64,000 nucleotides of DNA. Source: Saccharothrix algeriensis. GTDB lineage: Bacteria; Actinomycetota; Actinomycetes; Mycobacteriales; Pseudonocardiaceae. The stretch lies in NCBI RefSeq assembly GCF_016907655.1, contig NZ_JAFBCL010000001.1, positions 310,001 to 374,000 of the forward strand, read 5' to 3'. Every line of letters starts with the position of its first letter. The stretch's first letter is position 1. Under the pieces are notes generated by a model. The model saw nothing but the letters and a program-made list of their open reading frames with translations. It ran no database searches and was not told the DNA's origin. This document shows, in pieces, positions 50,097 to 58,352 of the stretch. Position numbers and translations under genes: made by a program.

Positions 50097-51335
50097 GTGA
50101 CGGTGACCGTCACCCACGACGCGCCCGCGCGCGACTTCGACCGCTACCTCGCCGCCCGCCTGCTGTCCGTCGCGGGCGCCCTGGTCTCGGTCGTGGCGCT
50201 GCCCGTGCTGGTCTACCAGCTCACCGGCTCGGCCGGGTGGACCTCGGCGGTCGCGATGGCCGAAGCCCTGCCGTACCTGGTCTTCGGGCTGCTCGCGGGC
50301 GCGGTGGCCGACCGGGTCGACCGCCGGCGGCTGATGGTGGCGATGGACGCGGTGGTCGCGTGCGGGCTGGTGACCGTCCCCCTGGCGTGGGCGGCCGGCG
50401 TGCTGACCGCGCCGCACGTGGTGGCCGTGGCGTTCCTGGCGCAGACCGCGTTCGTGTTCTTCGACGCGGCCAACTTCGGCGCGCTGCCCGCCCTGGTGGG
50501 CAAGGAGGGGCTCACCGCCGCCTACGCCCGGCTGTTCGGCCGGTCCACCGCGGTCGAGCTGGTGGTGCCGGCGCTGGCGGGCCTGCTGGTCGCGACCGTC
50601 GCCCCGGCCGCCCTGCTCGCGGTCAACGCGGTCACCGCCGCCGGTTCCGCCCTGCTGGTGCGGGCCATCCGCGGCGCGCTGTCCACCCCGCGCGCCGACG
50701 ACACCACCCTGGCCCGCGACATCGGCTCCGGGCTGCGGTTCCTCTGGACCGACCCGGTCGTCCGCACGCTGACGCTGATCGGCGCGACGCACTCGGCGGC
50801 GGCCGGCGCCTGGGTGGCGGTGCTGGTGCCGTGGGCGGACCGGGTGCTCGGCGTCGCGCCGTCGGGTGACGCGCGCCTGGCGGCGCTGTTCAGCTGCTGG
50901 GGCGTCGGCGCGCTGCTGGCGTCCCGGCTGCTGCCCGGCCTGGCCGCGCGGTGGGGCGGGGCGCGGCTGGCCCTGGGCGCGCTGCCGGTGTCCCTGCTGT
51001 GCGCGGGTTCCGCGCTGCTGAGCACGCACTGGCTGCCCGCGTGCGCCGCCGCGGTCGCCTGGGGCACGGCGCACTCGACCGTCGTGCTGAACGCGATCAC
51101 CTACCGCCAGCAGGTCTGCCCGGCGGAGCTGCAGTCGCGGGTCAACACCACCGCCCGGATGCTGTCCTGGGGCCTCGGGCAGCCGGCCGGCGCGGCGCTG
51201 GCCGGGTCGGCCGCCGTGCTCGCCGGGCCGCGCGCGGGGCTCGCCGCGGGCGTCGCCGTGCTGCTGGTCGGGGTCGTGCTGGCCTGGGCCACGCCGACCC
51301 TGCGGCGGGCCGCGGGGCTCACCGCCGGCCGCTAG
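50097..51335 (+). CDS. MFS transporter, drug-exporter type
   Basis: The 412-residue protein has about 12 membrane segments and the loop motif GAVADRVDRRRLMVAMD between segments 2 and 3, the major facilitator motif A. RVNTTARMLSWGLGQPAGAA near segment 11 is typical of MFS_3-type exporters (enterobactin exporter EntS relatives). GTG at 50097 is used; the next GTG two codons on is possible and no good ribosome site is seen, so the transcript may be leaderless. Its last 17 bases overlap the end of the gene on the other strand. Confidence 0.92.
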   Translation: MTVTVTHDAPARDFDRYLAARLLSVAGALVSVVALPVLVYQLTGSAGWTSAVAMAEALPYLVFGLLAGAVADRVDRRRLMVAMDAVVACGLVTVPLAWAAGVLTAPHVVAVAFLAQTAFVFFDAANFGALPALVGKEGLTAAYARLFGRSTAVELVVPALAGLLVATVAPAALLAVNAVTAAGSALLVRAIRGALSTPRADDTTLARDIGSGLRFLWTDPVVRTLTLIGATHSAAAGAWVAVLVPWADRVLGVAPSGDARLAALFSCWGVGALLASRLLPGLAARWGGARLALGALPVSLLCAGSALLSTHWLPACAAAVAWGTAHSTVVLNAITYRQQVCPAELQSRVNTTARMLSWGLGQPAGAALAGSAAVLAGPRAGLAAGVAVLLVGVVLAWATPTLRRAAGLTAGR

Positions 51336-52233
51336 ACCACTTCCAGCGGAACCCGTAGCGGCCCGGCCCGAAGTCGAGCGCGACGCCCAGCAGCGTGCCG
51401 CCGGCGTCCACCTCCACCCGGCGCGCGACCTCCCCGCCGGTGTCGGTCACGTGGTACTGCTCGCACTCCACCGGGCGCGCCAGCGGGTCGAACTCGATCT
51501 CCAGGGCGTACTCGCGCACCGGCGCCCGGAACCGCCGCCCGCAGTCCGCCGCGGGCGGGTACGGCGGGCGGTTGACCAATTCGTGCTCCACGACGATGCC
51601 CTCGCCCCGGCACAGCGGCCGGTCGAACAGCAGCTCCGCCACCACCAGGCCGGCGGCGGGGTGGGCGACCGACCGGCCCACCGTGCAGTGCCGCAGCGCC
51701 CTGACCAGCGGCGCGGGCCGGGCCGGGTGGTCGACGTGCACGACGACCACCCAGCGGTCCGCGCCGTCGACCTCCGCGCGCAGCACGTGCCGCGAGCGGG
51801 TGACGCGCTCGCCCCGGTCCGGGCCCACGGTGACCACGTCGTGCTGGCTCAGCCGGGTCAGCCGCCCGTCCCGGCCGGCGTCGACCTGCCGGATCGCCCA
51901 GTCGACCTCGTCCGGGTCGGGCCACTCCGGGCTCATCGGCAGCGGCTGGTCGGCCGCCCGCTTGAGCCACCGGCCGCGCGGCCGGGGCGGCCCCAGCAGG
52001 CCCGCCAGGTACCCGCTGGGCAGCGCCAGGATCTCCTCCAGGTGCCCGATCGCGGCCAGCGACGAGCGGCGCTCCGGGCGGCTGCGCCCCGACTGCCAGT
52101 AGCTCAGCGTCGCCAGGCTGACCTTGACCCCGTGCTGCGCCAGGTGCTCGCGGATGCGCTCCAGCCCCAGCCCGCGCTCCGCGATGGCGGCCCGCAGGGC
52201 GCTCGCGAAGGTCTCCGTCCGCGCCGTGTCCAT
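51319..52233 (-). CDS. XRE-type helix-turn-helix protein with unknown C-terminal domain
   Basis: The 304-residue protein starts at the ATG behind AAGGGGGAG. Residues 8-75 look like an XRE helix-turn-helix (ALRAAIAERGLGLERIREHL, KVSLATLSYWQSGRSRPERR). The remaining 220 residues are mainly beta (LSQHDVVTVGPDRGERVTRS, GEGIVVEHELVNRPPYPPAA, GRYGFRWKWSSGRR) and not assigned. It follows the SagB-like gene by 74 bases on the same strand and may regulate the peptide cluster. Its 3' end overlaps the exporter gene tail to tail by 17 bases. Confidence 0.8.
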   Translation of the reverse strand: MDTARTETFASALRAAIAERGLGLERIREHLAQHGVKVSLATLSYWQSGRSRPERRSSLAAIGHLEEILALPSGYLAGLLGPPRPRGRWLKRAADQPLPMSPEWPDPDEVDWAIRQVDAGRDGRLTRLSQHDVVTVGPDRGERVTRSRHVLRAEVDGADRWVVVVHVDHPARPAPLVRALRHCTVGRSVAHPAAGLVVAELLFDRPLCRGEGIVVEHELVNRPPYPPAADCGRRFRAPVREYALEIEFDPLARPVECEQYHVTDTGGEVARRVEVDAGGTLLGVALDFGPGRYGFRWKWSSGRR

Positions 52234-52307
52234 AGCAACTCCCCCTTGCCGCCCGGACAACGGTATTGCGCCACCGGGGAGCAGGGGAATGGCTTCAGGC
52301 CCGCTGT

Positions 52308-52889
52308 TCAGGTCCGGATGCCCGGCCCGACCGGCCCGCCGACGACGAACAGGGCCAGCGGCAGGTCCTGTTCCGCGGCCCCGACGAGGGCTTTCACCGC
52401 GTCGTCCGCGAAACCCGCGACGGCGCAGCACGGCAGGCCCAGGGCGGTCGCCACGAGGTAGAGGTTCTGCAGCGCGACGCCCGCGTCGAGGTGGGCCGTG
52501 CGGTGATGGCGGGGGCCGTACTTCGCCAGGCCCGGCCCCATCCGTCCGGTGAGGACGATCACGGCGCGGGCGCGGCGGGCGAACTCCTCCTGGGCGAACA
52601 CGCCCGCCAGGTCGGCCTTCCCCACCGGGCGCAGCGCGTGCGGCTCGCGGAGGTACTCGCAGACCTCGCCGTCCAGGACGACGTGGACGCCCAGCGACGG
52701 CAGCCCGCCCGCCGTGGGGTTGAGGCCGAGCACGTGCGGCGGCACGTGCCGCTGCACGCCCACCGCGAACCGCAGCAGCCCGCTGAGGTCCCGCCGGTCC
52801 AGCGGGCCGTAGGAGTAGCGCGACCGGCGGGACCGCAGCGCGTCGGTCAGCCGCGCCGTCGGCTCCGCCGGGTCCGGCAGCGCGATCAC
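52308..52889 (-). CDS. SagB-type nitroreductase-fold oxidoreductase of a RiPP cluster
   Basis: The 193-residue protein shows SagB/ThcOx features: SRRSRYSYGPLDRRDLSGLL with the conserved R-R-S-x-R, LNPTAGGLPSLGVHVVL (P-S-A/T-G-x-x typical), KYGPRHHRTAHLDAGVALQN (the R-x-x-x-x-D/E-x-G-x-x-x-Q-N motif) and a C-terminal LFVVGGPVG. SagB proteins are FMN enzymes that oxidise azolines to azoles. It overlaps the YcaO gene by GTGA, so the two enzymes are co-made. Confidence 0.9.
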   Translation of the reverse strand: MIALPDPAEPTARLTDALRSRRSRYSYGPLDRRDLSGLLRFAVGVQRHVPPHVLGLNPTAGGLPSLGVHVVLDGEVCEYLREPHALRPVGKADLAGVFAQEEFARRARAVIVLTGRMGPGLAKYGPRHHRTAHLDAGVALQNLYLVATALGLPCCAVAGFADDAVKALVGAAEQDLPLALFVVGGPVGPGIRT

Positions 52890-54187
52890 AGGAACGGCGG
52901 CGGGTCGGGCACGAGCGACGAGGTGTCGCCCCAGCGCGGCAGCCCCAGGTAGCGGAACGCGGCGGGCGCGTTGGGCACCAGGCCCGTGGCGCACACCCGC
53001 ACCACCCGCAGCCCGGCCTCGGCGACGTCCGGCGTGGTCAGGTCCGCGGTCGCGATCCGGTTGCCGCCCAGGCTCTCCAGCAGACCGGCGAGATTCCCTC
53101 CCGGTTGGACTGTCGGTTGGAGCGCCGCCCAGCGGTGCGGCTCGGTGAAGCGGTGCAGCAGGTCCTCCTGCACCCGCGGGTCGAGCCAGACCTGCACCTG
53201 GGCGCCGAGGTCGCGCACCCGCGAGTAGCCCTCGCCCGCGTCGTCGCGGTACCGGCGGTCCGCGCGGTGCGGCAGGTACAGGCCGCGGGCGAGGATGCCG
53301 GCGTCGACGGAGCGGAACACCCAGCCGTCCGCGTCGAGCAGGCCCTGCGTGAACACCCACGTGTGCACGGCCTCCAGCACGGCCTTGGTGCACGCCTCCA
53401 CCGGGTCGAACCGCGCCGCTCCCCCGCCGGCGACGATGCCGGTGGCCGGGTCCACGACGACCGCCGCCACGCACGCCACGGGGTGCTCGGTGGGCAGCTG
53501 CACCAGGTGGACCTCCAGCGGGCAGCCGGCCAGCTCGGCGGCCAGCCCGGGCACGTCGCGCACCGCGATGCCGGTCGTCGGCGCGCCCAGGTGCCACCAG
53601 CGCTCCAGGGCGTCGCGCTCCACCAGTTCCAGCAGGGCCCGGGTGAACGCGTCCTCGGCGCTGACGCCGGTGGCGATGCCGGCGTAGTTCAGGTGGTGCA
53701 GCCTCGGCTCGGACCGCCGCTCGCCGGAGTGGTAGTTCAGGTGAACCCACGACGCCGGGAGCAGGCACGGCTCGCCGGCCTCCTGCCCCCGCGCCCACGC
53801 GATCGGCAGGTCGTCGGTGAACGGCTGGTACGGGAACCCCTCGGCGGCGTGCTGCCAGGGCGCGAAGAACGGCAGGTCGGCGGGGCCGAAGTGGCGGATC
53901 CCGGCGGCGCGCAGCTCCGCGGCGGTCGCCGTGCGCAGGCCCGGCGGGACCCGGTTGCCGCAGTAGCGCTCCACCGCCTCGCCGACGGCCGCCGCGCGGG
54001 CGGCGTCCACGTCCCCGAACGTCGTGCCGAGGCTGACCCGGTCGGCGGGCCACGCGCCGAGCCGCCGCGCGTCGGCCACCTCGGCGGTGACGGCGCGGTA
54101 GCGGCGCGGCACGCCGGGCACCGGCTCGACGTCCACGAGCCTGCGCACGATCCCGGTCAGCGGGTCCACCAGCAGCGGCGCGGTCAC
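52886..54187 (-). CDS. YcaO-type cyclodehydratase
   Basis: This 433-residue protein is a YcaO-family enzyme: SLGTTFGDVDAARAAAVGEA then VERYCGN, GVSAEDAFTRALLELVERDA followed by LERWW (the E-x-x-E-R-D ATP/Mg site) and FDPVEACTKAVLEAVHTWVF. It ends in PDPPPFL, the proline-rich C-terminus (P-x-P-x-P type) that azoline-forming YcaOs need. It should use ATP to cyclise Ser, Thr or Cys of the precursor peptide to azolines. GTGA overlaps on both sides tie it to the SagB-like and CocE-like genes. Confidence 0.94.
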   Translation of the reverse strand: MTAPLLVDPLTGIVRRLVDVEPVPGVPRRYRAVTAEVADARRLGAWPADRVSLGTTFGDVDAARAAAVGEAVERYCGNRVPPGLRTATAAELRAAGIRHFGPADLPFFAPWQHAAEGFPYQPFTDDLPIAWARGQEAGEPCLLPASWVHLNYHSGERRSEPRLHHLNYAGIATGVSAEDAFTRALLELVERDALERWWHLGAPTTGIAVRDVPGLAAELAGCPLEVHLVQLPTEHPVACVAAVVVDPATGIVAGGGAARFDPVEACTKAVLEAVHTWVFTQGLLDADGWVFRSVDAGILARGLYLPHRADRRYRDDAGEGYSRVRDLGAQVQVWLDPRVQEDLLHRFTEPHRWAALQPTVQPGGNLAGLLESLGGNRIATADLTTPDVAEAGLRVVRVCATGLVPNAPAAFRYLGLPRWGDTSSLVPDPPPFL

Positions 54188-55542
54188 GATGCGATCTCCT
54201 CGGGTAGGGCGGCGGCGGGCACGGCGCCCGCCCCGGCGGGGTGCCAGGGCAGCAGGGCCCGGGCGCGGCGGACTTCGCGGTGGCTGGGCAGCAGGACCGC
54301 CGCCCGGACCGGGTCCTGTCCGGTGTGCGGGTTGCGGGCGTGCCGGGGCCAGTGGTGCCCGGCCACCTCGACGCGCAGGCGCGCGCCCTCGGGGACGGCC
54401 AGGCCGACCGGCGGCAGGCGCAGGGTGACCTCGCGCGGCACGCCCGGCTCGTGGGCGCTGCGGGTGACCGCGTGCGCGAGGTGGACCCCGTCCAGGGACA
54501 GCCGCGCCACCCAGTCCGCGTCGGGCGCGTCGGCCACGGCGTCGAGCGCCAGCACCGCGCCGCCGCGCAGCTCCCCGGCCGGCAGGGGCGGCGTCAACAG
54601 CACGGCGCCGGGGTCGTCGGTGATCGGCGCGCCGAGCGGGACCGAGCGGAACGGCCGCGCCGGGTCGGCGTGGAAGCGGCCCGCCACGACCTCCAGCTCC
54701 ACGGCGGTGGCGGCGTCGGTGTGGCGGCGCCAGCCGTCGACGGCGTAGAAGACCTTGTCGCCGCGCAGCCGGTCGAGGGCGCGCGCCCAGGCGAGGTAGA
54801 GCGCGCCGACGCGGCGGCCGGCGAGCGCGGCGCCGGGGTCGCGGGCGTCCAGCTCGTGCGCCCAGGGGCCCAGGACCAGCCGGGTCGGCCCGCCCCAGCG
54901 GCGGGCCAGCTCCTCGGTGTCGGCGGCGAACGGGTCGAGCAGGCCGCCCACGGCCAGCAGCGGCATCCCGAGGCGGGGCAGCGCCCGCCACAGCTCCGCG
55001 GTGCGCTCCGGGGCCGCCCACAGGTCGTCCCAGCCGGACACCAGGTCGAGCACCGGGGTGCGGGCCAGGTCGGCGGAGACCGGGGTCGCCGCGTGCTCGC
55101 CCCACCAGCCGACCCGGCACGCCAGCCGCGCCGCGCCGCCGGGTTCGCGGGCGGTCTCGCCCAGGCCCAGGGCGGGCACGGCGGCGAGCACGCCGACCAC
55201 GGCGTCCGGCCGGGCGATGGCGGCGGTGACCGCGCAGTAGGCGGCGTAGGAGGAGCCGGCCGCGATGACGCGGTGGAAACCCAGGCGCCGCAACGCGTCC
55301 ACGACGGCGGCCCCGTCGACCGCCTCCTGCCGGTAGGGGCGGAACCCGCCGGTGGAGCCGTGCCGGCCGCGCACGTCGCCCACCGCGCAGGAGAACCCGC
55401 GGCGGGCCCAGGCGTCCGCCTCGGCGAAGTGGTGGTGGCGCCCGTAGGGGGTGCGGATCAGCACGACCGGGGCGTCGCGGTCGGCCGTGACCAGGGTGTG
55501 CGCCAGGCCCGCCACGGTGAAGTCACGGCGCGGCGCGCTCAT
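54184..55542 (-). CDS. CocE/NonD-type alpha/beta hydrolase of the RiPP cluster
   Basis: The 452-residue protein shows the CocE pattern: VVLIRTPYGRHHHFAEADAW, ARRGFSCAVGDVRGRHGSTG, nucleophile serine in VIAAGSSYAAYCAV, acid in GGLLDPFAAD and histidine in LGPWAHELD, followed by the C-terminal jelly-roll domain (LRLPPVGLAVPEGARLRVEV). Such X-Pro-dipeptidyl-peptidase-like hydrolases can cleave a peptide or ester. In this cluster it may cut the leader from the modified peptide (inference). The ATG at 55542 is chosen; a GTG at 55617 would shorten the gap to the gene before it. Confidence 0.9.
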   Translation of the reverse strand: MSAPRRDFTVAGLAHTLVTADRDAPVVLIRTPYGRHHHFAEADAWARRGFSCAVGDVRGRHGSTGGFRPYRQEAVDGAAVVDALRRLGFHRVIAAGSSYAAYCAVTAAIARPDAVVGVLAAVPALGLGETAREPGGAARLACRVGWWGEHAATPVSADLARTPVLDLVSGWDDLWAAPERTAELWRALPRLGMPLLAVGGLLDPFAADTEELARRWGGPTRLVLGPWAHELDARDPGAALAGRRVGALYLAWARALDRLRGDKVFYAVDGWRRHTDAATAVELEVVAGRFHADPARPFRSVPLGAPITDDPGAVLLTPPLPAGELRGGAVLALDAVADAPDADWVARLSLDGVHLAHAVTRSAHEPGVPREVTLRLPPVGLAVPEGARLRVEVAGHHWPRHARNPHTGQDPVRAAVLLPSHREVRRARALLPWHPAGAGAVPAAALPEEIAS

Positions 55543-55626
55543 GTCGCGCGGTTCCCGCGACGCGCCGACGGGGGTCGCGGGCGCACCGGTCCGCGGGGCG
55601 GTGGCACGGGGCGCCACCGAGCGGCT

Positions 55627-56406
55627 TCAGGGCGCACTGGCGGGCACCGGCAGCACCGGGTGGTCGGCGATCGCCCCGGTGTCCAGGTCGAGCACGCGCA
55701 GCCGGCGGTCGGCCGGGATGGCGTGCGGGGTCAGGGAGTTCGCCGTCGCGGGCGCCCCGGTCGCCCAGCGCGCCAGGTCCTTGGCGGCGAGCGCGGCGAC
55801 CAGCAGCAGCTCGGCCGGGTCCGGCGCCTCGTCGCCGAGCACCGCGTCGCGCCCCGCCCAGTAGGCCGCCAGGTGCCGGTGCCCGGACCCGGCGGCGGCC
55901 AGGCGGCGGGCGCGCACGTCCCGGTGGGACACGCCGATCGGCTCCAGCAGCGCGTGCCTGCCCTCGCGGCTGACCCGCTGCCAGCCGACGCCGTGCCCGA
56001 CGAGGGCGTCGAGCTCCAGCCACCGCTCGGGGGCCGGGCCGTCGTGCCACGCGCACACCGCGGCCGGACCGGTGGCGAGCACCGCGTCGAGGTCGGACCC
56101 CGGCGCCAGCACCACCGGGCGCGCGCCCGCCAGGCGCAGGGCTTCGGCGAGCGGGTCGGCGTGCTCGGCGAGGACGGCGACGGTGCGCCGGTCGACCGGC
56201 CAGCCGGTCCGCGCGCCGAGGTGCCCGGCGTGGTCGAACGCGGCCAGCTCGGGCGCGGCCGGGGCGTCGGCCCGGGTCAGCGCCGCGCGGACCCCGCCGA
56301 GCGCCGCCTCGGGCAGGGCGACGGAGAGCAACTCGCCCGCCGCGTCCCGCAGCACCGCGCCGGTCGGGCCGGTGAACAGCGCCGTTCCGGGTTTGAGGGT
56401 CTTCAC
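55627..56406 (-). CDS. Ocin-ThiF-like / TOMM leader-peptide-binding protein
   Basis: The 259-residue protein starts at the GTG five bases behind GGAGG. Its first 80 residues (KTLKPGTALFTGPTGAVLRD, ELLSVALPEAALGGVRAAL) suggest a RiPP recognition element. A reduced E1/ThiF-like fold follows (DRRTVAVLAEHADPLAEALR, GARPVVLAPGSDLDAVL, HALLEPIGVSHRDVRARRLA) without the cysteines of true E1 enzymes. This combination matches the partner proteins that present precursor peptides to YcaO enzymes. The assignment rests on pattern and context. Confidence 0.75.
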   Translation of the reverse strand: MKTLKPGTALFTGPTGAVLRDAAGELLSVALPEAALGGVRAALTRADAPAAPELAAFDHAGHLGARTGWPVDRRTVAVLAEHADPLAEALRLAGARPVVLAPGSDLDAVLATGPAAVCAWHDGPAPERWLELDALVGHGVGWQRVSREGRHALLEPIGVSHRDVRARRLAAAGSGHRHLAAYWAGRDAVLGDEAPDPAELLLVAALAAKDLARWATGAPATANSLTPHAIPADRRLRVLDLDTGAIADHPVLPVPASAP

Positions 56407-56426
56407 GCGCACCTCCGGGTAGGGGT

Positions 56427-56453
56427 CCGGGGCCGCCGGTGCGGCGGCCCCGG
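56427..56453 (-). promoter_or_regulatory. Stem-loop between precursor gene and biosynthetic genes
   Basis: A perfect 11-base stem (56427-56437 with 56443-56453) and 5-base loop fill the 54-base gap after the precursor stop codon. Such partial terminators are common in RiPP operons and raise precursor mRNA above that of the enzymes. Confidence 0.75.
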
Positions 56454-56460
56454 AGCGGCA

Positions 56461-56571
56461 TCACTCTTCGTCGCCGCCGTCGAACGGGTTCTCCACCAGC
56501 GCGTTGCTGTGGCTGGCCGAGTTGTGCGGCAGCAGGCGCTCGGTCTCGACGCTCTCGAAGATCTGCTCCAC
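56461..56571 (-). CDS. Candidate RiPP precursor peptide, 36 residues
   Basis: A GTG six bases behind GGAGAGGAG encodes 36 residues. The leader part (EQIFESVETER) is acidic and helical; the probable core is LLPHNSASHSNALVENPF followed by an acidic DGGDEE end. It contains three serines, each beside His, Asn or Ala, and no cysteine or threonine in the core. It is the first gene after a promoter and is followed by a stem-loop and then by the leader-binding, hydrolase, YcaO and SagB genes, exactly where a precursor is expected. I do not recognise it as any known peptide. Confidence 0.82.
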   Translation of the reverse strand: MEQIFESVETERLLPHNSASHSNALVENPFDGGDEE

Positions 56572-56619
56572 GGACGTCTCCTCTCCGGTTGTTGCGTTGT
56601 CGGTCGGTCGACCACCACC

Positions 56620-56651
56620 AACCTAATCCGGAACGACAACCATTTTCAATA
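56620..56651 (-). promoter_or_regulatory. Promoter with Zur-like operator (box A) for the RiPP operon
   Basis: On the minus strand, TTGAAA (56649-56644) and TAGGTT (56625-56620) are separated by 18 bases and fit a -35/-10 pair. The 20 bases 56632-56651, AACGACAACCATTTTCAATA on the plus strand, match 16 of 20 with box B at 61015-61034. Its core GACAA-CCA-TTTTC has the GAnAA-N3-TTnTC layout of actinobacterial Zur boxes. It lies inside the 3' end of the ABC ATPase gene, about 60 bases before the precursor start. Confidence 0.7.
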
Positions 56652-57402
56652 CCCCATTGGTCGTGATCCACAGCACTTCGCCCGCGAGGCCGTAGACGTC
56701 GCGCAGCAGCGCGGCGTCGACCACCTCGGCCGCCGCGCCGTCGGCGTGCACCACGCCCTCCCGCAGCGCCACGACGCGGTCGGAGTAGCGCGCGGCCTGG
56801 GCCAGGTCGTGCAGCACCGACACCACGGTCAGCCCGCGCTCCCGCTGCAGCGCCCGGACCAGGTCGAGCACGTCGAACTGGTGGCGGATGTCGAGGTAGG
56901 TGGTGGGCTCGTCGAGCAGCAGGACCGGCGCGTCCTGGGCCAGCGCGAGGGCGAGCCGCACGCGCTGGCGCTGCCCGCCCGACAGCCGCTCGACCGGGGT
57001 GTCGGCCCACTGCGCGACCCCGGTGTCGCGCAGCGCCGCCCGCACCTGGGGGTCGTCGGCGTCGCCGAGCATCCCCAGCGGCCCCCTGGCCGCGTACCGG
57101 CCCTGGCGCACGAACTGGCGGACGGTCAGGCCGTGGACGTAGGGCGTCGCCTGCGGCAGCAGCGCCAGGCGGCGGGCCACGGCGCGGCGCGGCAGGTCGG
57201 CCAAGGGCGTGCCGTCGAGCCGGACCACGCCCTCCGACGGCGGCAGCAGGCCGGCCAGGACGCGCAGCAGGGTCGTCTTCCCGCTGCCGTTGCGGCCGAT
57301 GAGGCTGACCCACTCCCCCGCGCCCACCGCCAGGTCCACGCCGTCGAGCACGGTGTGCCCGCCGAACCGCACGCGCACCCCGTCGGCGCGCAGTGGTGTC
57401 AC
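56623..57402 (-). CDS. Metal/siderophore-type ABC transporter ATPase (FecE/BtuD-like)
   Basis: The 259-residue ATPase has Walker A GRNGSGKTTLL, signature RLSGGQRQRVRLALAL, Walker B VLLLDEPTTYLD and H-loop VLHDLAQAARY; the DEPTTYLDIRHQ motif is characteristic of Fe-siderophore and cobalamin importers. The GTG start overlaps the permease gene by GTGA. Its stop codon TAG lies within the -10 region of the next promoter. Confidence 0.95.
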   Translation of the reverse strand: MTPLRADGVRVRFGGHTVLDGVDLAVGAGEWVSLIGRNGSGKTTLLRVLAGLLPPSEGVVRLDGTPLADLPRRAVARRLALLPQATPYVHGLTVRQFVRQGRYAARGPLGMLGDADDPQVRAALRDTGVAQWADTPVERLSGGQRQRVRLALALAQDAPVLLLDEPTTYLDIRHQFDVLDLVRALQRERGLTVVSVLHDLAQAARYSDRVVALREGVVHADGAAAEVVDAALLRDVYGLAGEVLWITTNGVLKMVVVPD

Positions 57403-58352
57403 CCGATCCCTCCCGTTCTCCTCGCCACCAGGATGAGCACGCCCGCGCCCAGCAGGGCCGTGATGGCCCCGGCGGGGACGTGCACGAGTTGCCCGACCGC
57501 GTCGGCCGCCGCCACGGCCGCCGCCCCGGTGAGCGCGGCGGCCGGCACCACGTGCCGGTGCACCGCGCCGACCAGGCGGCGCGCGACGTGCGGCGCGAGC
57601 AGCCCCACGAACGCGGTCGCGCCCACGGCGGCCACCGCCGACGAGGTGGCCACCGCCGCCAGCAGCAGCACGGCGCTGCGCCAGGGCGCCACCGCCAGGC
57701 CGACGGCGTGGGCGTGGTCGTCGTCCACGGCCAGCACGTCGAGCACGCCGCCCAGCGCGGTCGCGACCACCAGGACCAGCAGCGCCGCAGGCCACAGCGG
57801 CGCGAGGTGCTCCCAGGTGCGGCCGACCAGCGAGCCGAGCAGCCAGCGCGACACCGCGCCGGCCAGCTGGGGCCGGGCGGTCAGCAGCACCAGCGTCGTC
57901 CCGACCAGCACCGCCGACACGACCACGCCGCGCACCGCCACGTCGCCGGAGACGCCCGCCAGCAGCCACAGCACGCCGCCGCCCACCACGCCGCCCACGA
58001 GGGCCGCCGCGGCCATCGGCAGCGGCTGCGCGGCGACCCCGCCGACGACGGAGGCCGCCACCGCGCCCAGCACCGCGCCGGAGCCCACGCCGGTGATCTC
58101 CGGCGAGGCCAGCTGGTTGCGCACGGCCGACTGCAGGATCGCGCCCGCCACGCCCAGGCACGCGCCCGCGCACAGGCCGACCAGCACCCGCGGCGCCCGC
58201 AGCTCCAGCACCACCATCCGGGCGTGGTCGTCGTCGCCGAACAGCGCGCCCAGCGTCGCACCGGTGGCGCCCACGCTGACCTGGGCCAGCGCGCAGAGCA
58301 GCACGAGCAGCGCCAGCGCGGGCAGCCGCCACCGCGGCGCGCCCGGCCTCAC
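57399..58352 (-). CDS. FecCD-family permease
   Basis: The 317-residue protein has nine to ten membrane segments and the FecCD signposts LRAPRVLVGLCAGACLGVAG followed by AILQSAVRNQLASPEITGVG, RWLLGSLVGRTWEHLAP, and TAFVGLLAPHVARRLVG. It starts with GTG, overlapping the second permease gene by GTGA. With the next gene it makes the heterodimeric membrane channel of a siderophore, haem, cobalamin or other metal-complex importer. Confidence 0.94.
   Translation of the reverse strand: MRPGAPRWRLPALALLVLLCALAQVSVGATGATLGALFGDDDHARMVVLELRAPRVLVGLCAGACLGVAGAILQSAVRNQLASPEITGVGSGAVLGAVAASVVGGVAAQPLPMAAAALVGGVVGGGVLWLLAGVSGDVAVRGVVVSAVLVGTTLVLLTARPQLAGAVSRWLLGSLVGRTWEHLAPLWPAALLVLVVATALGGVLDVLAVDDDHAHAVGLAVAPWRSAVLLLAAVATSSAVAAVGATAFVGLLAPHVARRLVGAVHRHVVPAAALTGAAAVAAADAVGQLVHVPAGAITALLGAGVLILVARRTGGIG

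Noticed and set aside
56605..56628. Iron-type DtxR/IdeR box near the precursor promoter (TTAGGTTGG on the minus strand)
   Set aside because: Only one half-site matches and the second half is poor; the stretch is better explained as the -10 element of the promoter.
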